Positions 33,090-43,524 of a stretch of DNA of 64,000 nucleotides are shown piece after piece (positions within the stretch are counted from its first letter, which is position 1; each line of letters opens with the position of its first letter). A model generated the notes under the pieces. That model was not told the DNA's origin, made no database searches, and saw nothing but the letters and a program-made list of their open reading frames with translations. Made by a program: the position numbers and the translations under genes. This DNA comes from Pomphorhynchus laevis (taxonomy: Eukaryota; Acanthocephala; Palaeacanthocephala; Echinorhynchida; Pomphorhynchidae): assembly GCA_012934845.2 (NCBI GenBank), contig WNNJ02000225.1, forward strand, positions 369,867-433,866. Direction: 5' to 3'.

Positions 33090-34360
33090 TTGTTTAAATC
33101 CTATCTATAAGCCAACAGCAGTACTGCAGTAGTACTAATCCGATACCTGCATTTCACGCTTCGGTACTTTTAATGTTGGATGACGATTATTCGACTCGTC
33201 TGCTTTAATGACAATTAGATTTAATAAAAGACTTTCGACTTAAATTTTGCAAATTTAATTGGAATCATTTATGATTTTAAATTTAATCTGCGTTGGTAGG
33301 CGACGGTGCTACCTTCAATTTAAAAAGCTACCTATTTCTTAAATTAATTACTATTATCAAACCAGTCATCTATAGCTTGTTTCATAATTTTAAGTTGATA
33401 TACCTGTGCAGTTATTGTTACGATTGAAATTTTAATTACTATTTTTATTCTGCAGCCTACTTTAATTCTATCCATAATTGGTAGACCTCATCAGATACGG
33501 ATTCAATATCTACGTTTCACAATCACTCGACTCATCTGCTTTAATCGTCAATTAGATTCAATAAAATACTTTCGTCTTACATTTTGCAAATTTAATTGAA
33601 ATCATTTCTGATTTCAAATTAAATCAGCGTTGGTAGGGAAAGGTGCTTCATTCAATCTGACAACCTACCGATTTTTTCAATTGCAATTTTCAAACTAGTC
33701 ATCTATAATTTGTTTCCTTATTTTAAGTTGAAGTGTCTGTGCAATCATTGTTACCATTGAAATTTTGATAACTATTTTTATTAGATGACTATTTTTATAT
33801 GACTTTTTTATACTATTTTTAATTTTGATGACTATTGTTTCCTAATTTTAAATTAATTTAATTGTGCAGTCATTGTTACGATTGAAATTTTGATGACTAT
33901 TTTATTCTGCACGCTACTTTTATCTTATCTATAAACCAATAACCGTACGGTACATTTCAGTATTGGTGGATCTCATCAGCTACTAATTCAACACTTGCGT
34001 TTCATATTTTGGTCCTTTTATATATTCTATATAGCCTTGTAATAGGTGATATCCTTCAATTTATAAGACAACTCTTTTTTAAAATAGGCATTCATAATTT
34101 GCGTCCTAATTTTAAGTTGATATGCCTGTGGAGTCATTGTTTCATTCCTATTTTACAAATTTAATTGAAATCCTTTCTGATTTAAAATTAAATAAGCGCT
34201 TGAAAATTGTTTGTAATTGTTTGAGAATTGTATTATTTTGTTTGAGAATTGTTTGTAAAATCGATAAATTCAAAAATCTAATAAATAATTTAAAAATCGA
34301 TGAATCCTATTTAATTCTATTTATTCGCTTCAATTCTATTTATTGACTTATAATTAGGAT
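33090..34360 (-). repeat. Decayed tandem array with hammerhead-like cores, left of the DUF4139 gene
   Basis: Units near 33100, 33470 and 33935 share, on the plus strand, TATCTATAA(G/A)CCAA, CCTCATCAG-type and TTTCAC/TTTCAT blocks, then TTTAAT...CAATTAGAT, GCAAATTTAATT, AGCGTTGGTAG and GTCATTGTTACGATTGAAAT. Spacing is roughly 370-470 bp. On the minus strand each unit carries a GAAA-type block upstream of CTGATGAG (for example CTGATGAGGTC at 33490 and CTGATGAGATCC at 33975). This is the same order as the SINE-like family at 40.6 kb, but degraded. Confidence 0.6.
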
Positions 34361-34996
34361 TAAAGCAAAAAGGTTATAAAATATTTTAATATTAAGACTT
34401 TCTGCAACTCAAATATTTTATAGATTTTTATAATTCAGCACTTTTATAAACTTATTAATAAGTTCAAATAAAACTGTAAAAAATTCGCCTATTTTTACAA
34501 ATCTTTTCAAATTGAGTTTTCAAATCGAGTTGAATGCCGGTCAAACAAAAAGGTTCTTTTGAACGAATCATTAAGTAAATGTGGTACTTTTTCAACAATG
34601 TTGAGCAATGCATCATTTATGATCAATACATTGGCTACTACTCTTAAATAGGATTAAAATTTTTGTGGAACATCAATTACAAAAAAAAATATTTTCTACT
34701 TCCGTTTACATCTTTTAATTCAAAAACTGAATACTATCGTCGTTTGCAATTTGATCGTGGCACACGAATAATTATATTGCGGCACACAAATTTGCCGGTT
34801 TATAGCGCTTTAGAACCACTAATCTATACCCGTTTCTATATCTAGTTGATGTTATACAGTTTCTTAAATAACCTTGCTATCCCTGTCGTTGGTAAATTCG
34901 TGTCTCCTTGACAACGACAAATTGTCCGTGTTATAACCACGGAATAACCATTGCAATTTAGTGAAGCATGCTTTGGATCAATATTCCTTTATAAAA

Positions 34997-36157
34997 ATGA
35001 ATACGAAAAATAAAATATCAGATAAAGTCACATTTCGAATGTTTCCCTATTTCTCTCAAGTGCTTGAAATACGCCATCAGGTATCAAAATCACTTTCGTT
35101 GTACTTACCTAGTGAAATATTTGACAGTCTAATACCAGATAGCTTCAGTGCATCAGGTACGGCCGAAATTGTTTCGATACTGTATTTAAAAAAGGCACTC
35201 GATCTTTCAAATCCAAGAAATTCTGATTCTTCGTCTATAAGTAATTCAAATGATGACGAGGATAGAGAATTACTGCAAACTAAATGCATGGTCAGAAATG
35301 AAATCCGAATAAATTTCAAAAACCGTGGAGCTGCAAAAATAAGCTTCACATTAACTCTAATACGATGGCGTCCGGTTTACGAACTCGTACTCCAGCAGGA
35401 CGGTTGTTTATTATTCAAAGCATGGGCAGAGCTTAGTAATCAGTCCATGTATACATTTACTGCAGATGAAATCCAATTATGGGATTTTCTCGACAATATG
35501 ACTGCGATAAGCTCAATTGCATCACGCCAATACGAAGAAGGACGGAATAATGAAGATATAATGCTAGCCTGCTATCCTGGACGAAGCACGTTGATATTTG
35601 AAATTCGAGACCGCATTGAATTCGTTCCTTTGTCTACTCTTTTAATTCCCTTTCCTGCTAGCATACAGGTTAAAGTTAGCACAGAAGCCTATCTCGAAAA
35701 CGTTATTACAGACTTTTACGAGCAGGATTGTATTTTACCAATGAATAGAAAATTTATATTTCACTCTGGCTCAAGTTTCATACCTGCCGGGACAGTTATT
35801 CTCAGAAAAGATGATAGAATAATAGGCAAACTTTATATTTCATCATTTGAACGAGAATACGAGCATAGCTGTTCTGTTATAGATAACGAAACTCTATTTG
35901 AAAAGAGCACTCAAGAGGTTAATATCGGTTGCTTGAAGGTGAAAATTAAAATGAATAACAAACTTGATCATTGCATTAATTGCATTTATTCCGAATCATG
36001 CTCGGAAAGAATTCAACAGCAGTATACAGAATTTACTGATAATCGCGTTCAAAAGAATGACAATGGATTTAAAGTTACTCAAACAATACCAGCTTATTCA
36101 ACATACATGTTGGAGTATGTCGTATCTTTGTCAACTAAGTCTGCTCATATTTTATAA
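34997..36157 (+). CDS. DUF4140/DUF4139-family protein, compact form
   Basis: 386 residues from ATG 34997. An in-frame TAA at 34934 closes the frame upstream; a GTG at 34961 is the only earlier candidate. The N-terminal 60 residues match the DUF4140 pattern (VTFRMFPY ... LYLPSEIFDSL ... SASGTAEIVSI). Then comes an acidic, serine-rich stretch (SSSISNSNDDEDREL) where family members usually have a long coiled coil. The DUF4139 region follows: TLIRWRPVYELVLQ (W124), AWAELSNQS, FIPAGTVILRKDDRIIGK (P263), and IPAYSTYMLEYVV at the end. The family (C. elegans F37C4.5-like) is conserved, but its function is not established. AATAAA at about 36189 fits a polyadenylation signal. The gene has no introns. 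Confidence 0.8.
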   Translation: MNTKNKISDKVTFRMFPYFSQVLEIRHQVSKSLSLYLPSEIFDSLIPDSFSASGTAEIVSILYLKKALDLSNPRNSDSSSISNSNDDEDRELLQTKCMVRNEIRINFKNRGAAKISFTLTLIRWRPVYELVLQQDGCLLFKAWAELSNQSMYTFTADEIQLWDFLDNMTAISSIASRQYEEGRNNEDIMLACYPGRSTLIFEIRDRIEFVPLSTLLIPFPASIQVKVSTEAYLENVITDFYEQDCILPMNRKFIFHSGSSFIPAGTVILRKDDRIIGKLYISSFEREYEHSCSVIDNETLFEKSTQEVNIGCLKVKIKMNNKLDHCINCIYSESCSERIQQQYTEFTDNRVQKNDNGFKVTQTIPAYSTYMLEYVVSLSTKSAHIL

Positions 36158-36279
36158 AAATTGCCGAAAATATCACATTTTATATTAAAATAAAGGTTTT
36201 ACTGAATCATGACAGTCTGTGACGTTAGGATAAGTATGCAAACAATTACAGATTTTATACAAAAACCCGTTATTTATTC

Positions 36280-36480
36280 TACACGTTGCTTCAATCCTAT
36301 ATTTCTAAACCAACAGCAGCACACTAGATTTCAGTATTGGTTGGCCTCATCAGTTGTTGATCCAACACTTGTTCACATTTCGGTTCTTTTAACACTAAAT
36401 GTGGCATACTGCTATTGACTTAAGCATAGGATTAAAGCAACGTGCCGTTATCAAAATTTCAAGTGTAGCAAATGACTGCA
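36280..36480 (-). repeat. Hammerhead-like repeat unit right of the DUF4139 gene
   Basis: On the plus strand it has CAATCCTATATTTCTAAACC, GCCTCATCAGTTGTTGATCC and CACATTTCGGTTC. On the minus strand this is GAACCGAAA ... CTGATGAGGCC, the same family as 33.1-34.3 kb. The DUF4139 gene is thus bracketed by units of one repeat family. Confidence 0.6.
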
Positions 36481-36853
36481 CAAGTATATCAATTTAAATA
36501 AATTATTGAACAAAATATCTTACTAGTTTGAGAATATAAAGTTAATTTTAATATGATAATTATTTAATCATATTACATTATTAATATGTTTCTGCATAGC
36601 TAAAAACATTAATTTCAATAGTAAATGTGGAATAATCAGTAGCGTTTTTGGATAAAGTATAAACTATATGTAAAAATAAAACAGTTTTACCTTTTAGTGA
36701 ACAACAAAAATATCAAAATTAAAATTAGGAAAACAGAATCAGTACAAAAATAAGTATAAAAATAGTTACAAAATAGCAGTACAAAAATAGTTAGGAAAAA
36801 TTTAACATTTTAAAGTGCTTCTCTGGACAAAATGAGCGATGTTCAATAGACAA

Positions 36854-37162
36854 TTATTTTTGACGATGGCTGATTGAACTAAGATTATTGTTTTTATAGA
36901 GAAGGTCTATCAGCGACTGATGATCATCAGCAACTTTCTTCCTGTATTTTTTCCTTCGTTTTAATGACAAATTCTGAGCCAGTAGAGTATTAACAGTGTA
37001 TCGTTCTTCTTCGTCATCAACGTCACTATCTAAAAGATAGCTTCGCTTTCTTTTTAAAGTTCTCCATTTAGGCTTAGCTGTAATGGCTCTAGAGTAAGGG
37101 CTTGACTGCCATATGCGATTTTTTCTCTTTAATGAGAACTCGTTACAGTATACAGCAGACAA
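36854..37162 (-). CDS. Hypothetical basic protein or exon, unrecognised
   Basis: The 102-codon ORF from ATG 37162 has non-AT-driven composition with basic clusters (KPKWRTLKRKRSYLL, LSLKRRKKYRKKVAD) around an acidic DSDVDDEEERY patch. This looks like nuclear-localisation-type sequence. No domain is recognised and no copy occurs elsewhere in the window. It could be a small nuclear protein or the last exon of a larger gene. Confidence 0.4.
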   Translation of the reverse strand: MSAVYCNEFSLKRKNRIWQSSPYSRAITAKPKWRTLKRKRSYLLDSDVDDEEERYTVNTLLAQNLSLKRRKKYRKKVADDHQSLIDLLYKNNNLSSISHRQK

Positions 37163-37199
37163 CGAATTACATTGCGATTCTAAATGAAAAATATTTCCT

Positions 37200-38300
37200 C
37201 TTAGTTGTAATCAATCAGATCAGCTAACTGAGTCTACTCGTATTTTACTATTTATAAATTAAAAATAATGATAAATATAATAAATAAGTTGCGTATTTTG
37301 TACCGCAGATTGAATAATAAAATATAATTTCTGAAATAAATATATAATTTTATAAGTTGTGTATTTAGTATTGCAGAATATACATATCAATTGAATAATT
37401 AAATATAATCTCTAAAACAAATCAGATCAGCTAACTGAGTCTGCGCATTTTATACTATTTATTAATTAAAAATAAAAATAAACAAAATAAATAATTATAA
37501 ATAATTAATATTTTGCTTATTTTGTACGGCAAAATATTTACGTTAATCGAATGATAAATATAATCTTTGAAACAATTCAGATTAATATAATTAATCTGAA
37601 TTGAATTAATATAATCTTTGAAACAATTCATTAGACTTCTTCATTTATCTAAATTTAACATAATTAATGATTACTGTTAATCATTCATGATTATTCTAGA
37701 TTATCTTAAAATATAACAATTATTTTCATTAAATAAATTACGGTTATTATTTAATAATAAATGACGATAATTATTTAATAATAAATGATTATTATTATTT
37801 ATTGATAAAATACGATTATATATTTATATAAAGTAAAACAAAGTCCAAAGATCCATAATAACTTGTCAGTAGAAAAAAACAGATCAGATAACTGAGTCAA
37901 GTATTTTAAACTATATATGTTTAAAAATCAAGAATTATAAATAATAAATAATTATATAAGATGTTATACGATTTGTAAGATTTAATGATAAAATTTATAA
38001 TTAATATTTAAAATGAAAGTCAATTTTTATAAATTGACTAATAAATAATATACGATGTATTCGAATAATGAATATTATTCGAATAATATTCATTATTATG
38101 AATATTAATAACGGTCATCAGGAGGAACTGCTAGGTTTCGGTTCCTATTTCTCGACCCAAGATAACATTGGAGCAGTGAAAATACATGACGTATTTCCTC
38201 TGATGAAATTTGATTATCTAGTGTATCTTATTTTAATATAAAGTATATTATATATTTAAGGTATATTATTTATTATCAATAAAGATCGGCCAATATCTGG
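37200..38300 (-). repeat. PLE 2 3'-end repeat family, several partial copies
   Basis: CAGATCAGCTAACTGAGTCT occurs at about 37217 and 37426, with a variant at 37881. GACTAATAAATAATATACGATG is at about 38035. GGTCATCAGGAGGAACTGCT is at 38114, and CATGACGTATTTCCTCTGATG at about 38184. All recur next to the PLE 2 coding end at 16.3-16.65 kb. In addition, 37675-37810 is inverted relative to 57240-57390 (AATAATAAATGACGATAATT). Confidence 0.65.
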
Positions 38301-38399
38301 CCAAAACTACTAAAAGTAGTTTACATCTTAAAATATAAACACCTTGAAATGCAAATTTCTCCCTGCTTAAGGTTAATTTAAAAGAAATATAAAAATAAA

Positions 38400-38870
38400 A
38401 AATTATTAAACGTGCTTAAAAATAAGCAGAAAATAATAATGTCGTATCAAATAAAGTCGTAACAAATGCATAGTTTCAGTATTTCTGTAAGAGGTTATAT
38501 TAACCGGAAAGCATAGTCTACAGTTCAATAATAATTTGTCAGCAGAACAAATAACGTCAGATACCGGAGTCTACCTATTTTATATTATTTATAAATTAAA
38601 AATAAAATAAATAATTATAAATAATTATATAAGATTCTATACAATTTATATTAATTTCAAGTTAAAATTTAAAAAATCAATTTTAACGAATTGACTAATA
38701 AATAACAGACGATGTATTAGAATAATGATTAGAGGTCATCAGGAGGAACTGCTGTGTTATAAGGCTACTTTTACCACTGTTTATCAATCCAACATAGCAG
38801 CAAGGACAAATTACGAAAGATTTCGTTGCGTATTACAATATCGCGCAATTTTTACCGTTTATCATCGATG
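38400..38870 (-). repeat. Further PLE 2 3'-end repeat copy
   Basis: Contains AACAAATAACGTCAGATACCGGAGTC (degraded form of the GATCAGCTAACTGAGTC block), GAATTGACTAATAAATAACAG and AGAGGTCATCAGGAGGAACT at 38730, then diverges inside the CATAGCAG segment. Confidence 0.65.
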
Positions 38871-39405
38871 CGTTACCCAATCTGTTTAGACTTTTACAGT
38901 TTGGACAAAGTGAAAATAATGGTAAGGTAAATATAAACGCAAAATTTATACTCTTGATGCTCAGCAAGGCGAATACAATATTTATAATTAATTGATAATT
39001 ATTAATTATTAATATTATTTATATTTTTCTTATATTTTTAAAGTATGTAAATTATTATGTGCTTAAAATTTCATCGCTTTAAAAAAGTTTATAAAGATGT
39101 TAAACAATAAACAAAAATAGACATGGAAAAGTTATCGTCGAAAAAAAACAATTTTCACATTGTAATAAATAGAATGATAAATTGTATACTTCATTTAGCA
39201 TAATCCCCTGTTGGTATAAATTAATAGTAATTTAAATAGTAATTTATAATTAAATAGTAATTAAATAGTAATTTATCATTAAATAGTAATTTATCTTCAA
39301 TATTCTGCAACAATTTCTTTATGCAAGAAAAGATTTTCATATTTGCAATAACCGCAACAATAGTAGGTAGTTTATAAGGCAATTGATCAAATTGTCAGCA
39401 AAGAT

Positions 39406-39632
39406 CAAAAATTTATTATAAAAGCTATAGTTCTGAAATTAATCGTGTGTTGTATAATATTATGCATGCCCTTTTCTCGTCAAAAATTTATTATAAAAGC
39501 TATAGTTCTGAAATTAATCGCGTTTTGTATAATATTATGCATGCCCTTTTCTCGTCAAAAAGTTATTATAAAAGCTATAGTTCTGAAATTAATCGTGTGT
39601 TGTATAATATTATGCATGCCCTTTTCTCGTTT
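39406..39632. repeat. 75-bp tandem repeat, three copies
   Basis: Copies start near 39408, 39483 and 39558 and are almost identical (AAAGCTATAGTTCTGAAATT ... ATTATGCATGCCCTTTTCTC). Because 75 is divisible by three, two frames stay open across all copies. The resulting 25-residue repeats are a by-product of this and not evidence for a protein. Confidence 0.9.
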
Positions 39633-39659
39633 AGGTTTTTCCATGATTTGAATTCGTAA

Positions 39660-40540
39660 ACAATGAGATATAAAAGATTAGAGATAACCTGAAATATAAG
39701 AGATATTTCAACCTGAAATATAAGAAATATTTCAGCTAATAAGAGATAACCTGTATGAATAAAAAAGGATTTTTATTGAGCTGATTTTATTACGATGTGA
39801 TACCATGCTGTGATATCATGCTGGTTAGCTGGAAGTTACATTACTTGAAAATATGTCGTGACTTTATTGAACGATAAATATTAGAGGTTATGGTCATAAG
39901 ATGATATAATTTCGATTTTTGATGCAACTTGATAAAGGTGGCGAGTACAAGACAATTTGAAGGTAAGAAGAATAGCGAGAAGCGTGAAACTATAAACGAA
40001 TCTAAGAGATTAGAATTGAAGTGTAGGTAATCTTGAATACAAAGAGAGCCTCCTTTCAAAGTTTACCTACTTTAGATTTTTCAATGTTTTTTTAAGCTCG
40101 TTTGAACGACATAAGTCGACGAGGGTGTGAAAACTATATTTCGCTGAACGCAAGCACGGGATAGGAACAACTAGATTGTCTGTCTAGAGAATTTAAGCAT
40201 TGTCACGGCAGCTGGAGCGAAGATGTGAAGGAAGGTTAACCAAGGAAAGGAAAAAATCAGAGGACTCAGAGGATCATTTTACATTACAACACTCTATAAG
40301 CAGTTAAAATGCATATTCCGTCAAAAAAAAGCAAAGAATTAAGCTAAGGAGCTTAAGCAGATGGCCATATATTCACTTAAATATGAAGTTTCTCTAAAGG
40401 TATACCACAATTGACCAAATCGAATGCTTTCGAAAATTCGATGAATATTGAATATAAAACACTCTTTGTATAATGTAAATATATGTGTTGCATGATGCAG
40501 CATGACCTCATGAATATCAAATACTGATATTAATGATCTA
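39660..40540. other. Intergenic DNA, no gene supported
   Basis: Purine-rich on the plus strand from about 40190 to 40270 (GGAAAGGAAAAAATCAGAGG). No ORF or repeat partner was identified with confidence. Confidence 0.35.
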
Positions 40541-40622
40541 CAACACTGGAGTTGAATCGCGATAATGACGTCCTGAGTTCAAATCCGATCAGCACCAGTG
40601 TACGGAGTAAGCAGATAATAAA

Positions 40623-40668
40623 GGTCGAAACGTGAAATGTAGGTCTGGGTCAGCAGCTGATGAGACCC
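40623..40668 (+). ncRNA. Hammerhead-like core, permuted order (copy a)
   Basis: GGTC 40623-40626, GAAA 40627-40630, stem III ACG/TGT with loop TGAAA, A at 40641 (GUA triplet), CTGATGA 40657-40663, GACC 40664-40667. GGTC pairs with GACC to close stem II, giving a type II (stem II open-ended) arrangement. Between the triplet and CTGATGA only CTG/CAG pairs, so stem I is weak. Confidence 0.5.
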
Positions 40669-40927
40669 ATCCAGGCTGATTAGTAGCGTCCTACTGTATC
40701 AATAACAGAAGCAATACCTGTGAGGATAATGTTGTGCCACAACCAGAAGAATTTCAGCTCACAGATGCATTTACGTTAAAATAAAAACATTCATTGCAAG
40801 TGGCAGCATGAAAACACTGGTAGTGCTAGCGAATCACACAACTAGGTAGGTTTCTAATAGATCGTTACAATACGATCCCCTACTGGAAGTAATATACAAC
40901 AATGTATATCTACACAACTGGAGCAGC

Positions 40928-40980
40928 CAGCCAAGTAGATGTAGCGTTGAATCAAGATACAGACGTCCTGTGTTCAAATC
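40928..40980 (+). promoter_or_regulatory. tRNA-like A box and B box (putative Pol III promoter)
   Basis: CAGCCAAGTAG (40928-40938) matches the A box consensus TRGYNNARNNG at 10 of 11 positions. GTTCAAATC (40972-40980) matches the B box GWTCRANNC completely. Their starts are 44 bp apart, the spacing in a tRNA gene. The core at 41017-41063 lies just downstream. No complete cloverleaf was found, so this is a tRNA-derived SINE head and not a tRNA gene. Confidence 0.6.
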
Positions 40981-41016
40981 CGATCAGCATCAGTGTACGG
41001 AGAAAGCAGATAATAA

Positions 41017-41063
41017 GGGTCGAAACGTGAAATGTAGGTCTGGGTCAGCAGCTGATGAGACCC
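41017..41063 (+). ncRNA. Hammerhead-like core, permuted order (copy b)
   Basis: Stem II is 5 bp here: GGGTC 41017-41021 with GACCC 41059-41063. GAAA is 41022-41025, stem III ACG/TGT, and CTGATGA 41052-41058. This is the best-paired copy and has the tRNA-like promoter boxes upstream. Confidence 0.5.
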
Positions 41064-41223
41064 ACCCAGACTGATTAGTAGCGTCCTGCTGTATCAAGAA
41101 TAGGAACAATACTAGTGAGGATAATGTCGTGCCACAACCATATTAAATAAAGTGTTTAATTTAATACAGACGTCATCAGTTCAAATCTGATCAGCACCAG
41201 TGTACGAAGTGAGCAGATAATAA

Positions 41224-41270
41224 GGGTCGAAACGTGAAATGTAAGTCTGAGTCAGTAGCTGATGAGACCA
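41224..41270 (+). ncRNA. Hammerhead-like core, permuted order (copy c)
   Basis: GGTC before GAAA (41229-41232) and GACC after CTGATGA (41259-41265) again pair. Only a B box (GTTCAAATC, about 41172) is upstream. Copies near 41435 and 41730 have lost a core base (TTGATTA and CCGATGA). Confidence 0.45.
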
Positions 41271-42240
41271 AGCCAGGCTGATTAGTAGCGTGCTGTTGTA
41301 TTAAGAATTGGAACAATACCTGTGATTTAAATGTCGTGCCACAACCATATTCAATTAAGTGTTCAATTTAATACATACATCATCAGTTTAAATCCGATCA
41401 GCATCAGTGTACAGAGTAAGCAGATAATAAAGGTGAAACGTGAATGTAGGTATGGGTTAGTAGTTGATTAAATACACCCAGGCTGATTAGTAGCGTCCTG
41501 CTGTATTAACAATAGGAGAACAATAGCAGTGAGGATAATGTCGTATCACAACCAGAAGAGTTTCAGCTCACAAATGATATCCACCCAGGTTGATTAGTAG
41601 CGTCCTGCTGTATCAAGAATAGGAACAATACCAGTGAGGATAATGTCGTGTCACAACCATATTAAATAGTTTAATTTATTACAGACGTCATTAGTTCAAA
41701 TCTGATGACGGAGTAAGCGGATAAGGGTCGAAACGTGAAATGTTGGTCTAGGTCAGCAGCCGATGAGACCAAGCCAGGCTGATTAGTAGCGTCCTGTTGT
41801 ATTAAAAATTGGAACAATAGCAGTGAGAATAATATCGTGTCACAACCAGAAAAATTTCAACTCACAGTTACAGTCAAATTAAATTATACAATTAAATATT
41901 ATCGGTTGTGACCGAAATATCAAGCATTCGGTCGGCAAAAATGTCGATAAAAATTCGGGGCGGAAATGCTTATGGAAAATACGACCAATGAAAAAATACT
42001 GCTCGTGTAAACAATAGTAAAAAGATTCACAATAGTAAAATGACAGCTTATGGTTTACTGTCCGGTGAACAATTCGTATAGGAACGAACAGATAATTAAA
42101 CAATCGGTGTGTGGTGGATTCGAATTGCGAATAATAGTTACGCCCCTACCAAATATAGAACACATCAATTGTAATTTGTTATATAAGCCAGATATAAACC
42201 AGCATTTCGGCGACAAAAAGTTCAGCAGAAACAGTAACAT

Positions 42241-42285
42241 GACCGAAACACGAAATGTAGGCGTGGGCTCACTGCTGATGAGGTC
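42241..42285 (+). ncRNA. Hammerhead-like core with compensatory stem II changes (copy f)
   Basis: GACC 42241-42244, GAAA 42245-42248, stem III ACA/TGT with loop CGAAA, A 42259, CTGATGA 42275-42281, GGTC 42282-42285. Compared with the 40.6-41.3 kb copies, both strands of stem II changed (GGTC/GACC to GACC/GGTC), so pairing is kept by two compensatory substitutions. The distal stem I pair also flips (CTG/CAG to GTG/CAC). The surrounding repeat is otherwise diverged. Confidence 0.55.
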
Positions 42286-42769
42286 CATCTACGTTGATTG
42301 TAGTGGACAGTGATGCTGATAGGATTGAAAGAACAACATGATGATTATATGAAACCGACCAATGAAGGAATGCGCTTTTGTAAGCAATGAATATTCACAA
42401 TAATAAAATAATATCTTGATGCAACTATTACATTTTGTGTTAGGTCGATATATCAATTTAAGGTATTATTACTTTTAAGAAGTTCTAATTGCTTAATCTA
42501 ATTACAATTGAATAATCCTTGATAATGGTGTGCCCATGTGCCACTGAAATATTGAATATAAATTGTAAAATAAATAATCGTCTCTTCGCCTTATTTACAA
42601 TTATGAAGCGACAGAAAGTGTAAGGTATTATCCCTTTATATTACTTTGTTATAGCGGAAATCTGATTACTTAATTGAAGCTACATATTTTGAGGCTTTAA
42701 TTATTAAAAATTAAAATTATTTAAAAATGTAAATATCTTTCTCGTAAATACAATTTTATGAACCAGTAT

Positions 42770-43015
42770 TTATACGAGCTGATTAATAAATTACACACCA
42801 TATATTAGAATAATGATTAGAGATCATTAGGAAGAATTACTATGTCATCAGGATGAACCATTTTCGTCGATCAAACGTGGTATATAGCCAAATATATGCT
42901 AATTATATATTTGATCTGGAAGAATGATTGAATAATTTATTATTCGAACCAAGTATATTATTTAGAGTATATCATTTACTATCTATTACAAGAAATTTCC
43001 CACTCGAGTTTAAAT
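42770..43015 (-). repeat. Diverged PLE 2 3' end with the last codons
   Basis: Has CTGATTAATAAATTACACACC, AGAGATCATTAGGAAGAATT and, at 42978-43010, a reverse-complement match to the PLE 2 coding end (AAATTTAAAC ... AAATTTC). It is an orphan 3' terminus. Confidence 0.55.
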
Positions 43016-43165
43016 TTCGCATAATTTAATAATTTATTAATCAAAATACGAATATAGTTCCTTACTTTATTAATATATTCAAAATAGACAAATTAAATAC
43101 ATTGTTTTGATGTATTCATTTTTATTTAATTATTATGATGTATTTTATTTACATTTTCTAAATTT

Positions 43166-43474
43166 TTAGTTTGTAAATCTGTAAAACATACCGCAATCGT
43201 AATTGATTCCAATAAAGACTTCTATGTTATCCAATATGGCATCATAATGCATTGTTTTCTTGCTAATCGAAAGTAGATTTTTTCTGTTGAGAAATGCTGT
43301 TTGTATCATCTGGTCAATTGGAATTACGATTTGAACTGCGCATGATGACCGTTGTGGTGCATCTCTATCATAGATTTTGTCGCCACCCTGTGAATTAGAA
43401 TCGTAATTTCCAGAAAGTAATTGGTTATTAATGAATTCCAAAATTGAATAACTGCATTGGGTGCACAAGTTCAT
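43166..43474 (-). CDS. Unrecognised 102-residue ORF, partly duplicated at 43.9 kb
   Basis: Starts MNLCTQCSYSILEFINNQ, then DKIYDRDAPQRSSCAVQIVI, and ends CGMFYRFTN. Composition is not AT-driven. The first 50 codons recur at 43859-44044 (minus) with substitutions and a different C-terminal end, so one copy is derivative. No family recognised. It may be a small host gene caught in a local duplication, or part of an unknown repeat. Confidence 0.35.
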   Translation of the reverse strand: MNLCTQCSYSILEFINNQLLSGNYDSNSQGGDKIYDRDAPQRSSCAVQIVIPIDQMIQTAFLNRKNLLSISKKTMHYDAILDNIEVFIGINYDCGMFYRFTN

Positions 43475-43524
43475 CTAAAATTGTGAAATCGAACTCATTA
43501 ATGCTATCTTATGTTTTCATTTTT

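Larger units (their letters stand above)
40540..41870 (+). repeat. SINE-like repeats in tandem, each with a hammerhead-like core
   Basis: Five units have GAAAC blocks at 40627, 41022, 41229, 41435 and 41730, so spacing is irregular (about 205-395 bp). The shared unit order is GTTCAAATCCGATCAGCA, CAGTGTACGGAG, AGCAGATAATAAGGGTC, GAAACGTGAAATGTAGGTC, CAGCAGCTGATGAGACC, CTGATTAGTAGCGTCCTG, then GATAATGTCGTGCCACAACC. An inverted copy at 53.65-54.1 kb keeps the same order, so the unit is a dispersed element as well as a local array. Confidence 0.8.

Noticed and set aside
39445-39659. Two overlapping ORFs of about 70 residues
   Set aside because: Both result from the 75-bp tandem repeat having a length divisible by three.
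40928-40998. Functional tRNA gene
   Set aside because: A and B boxes match and are spaced correctly, but the flanks do not form acceptor or anticodon stems.
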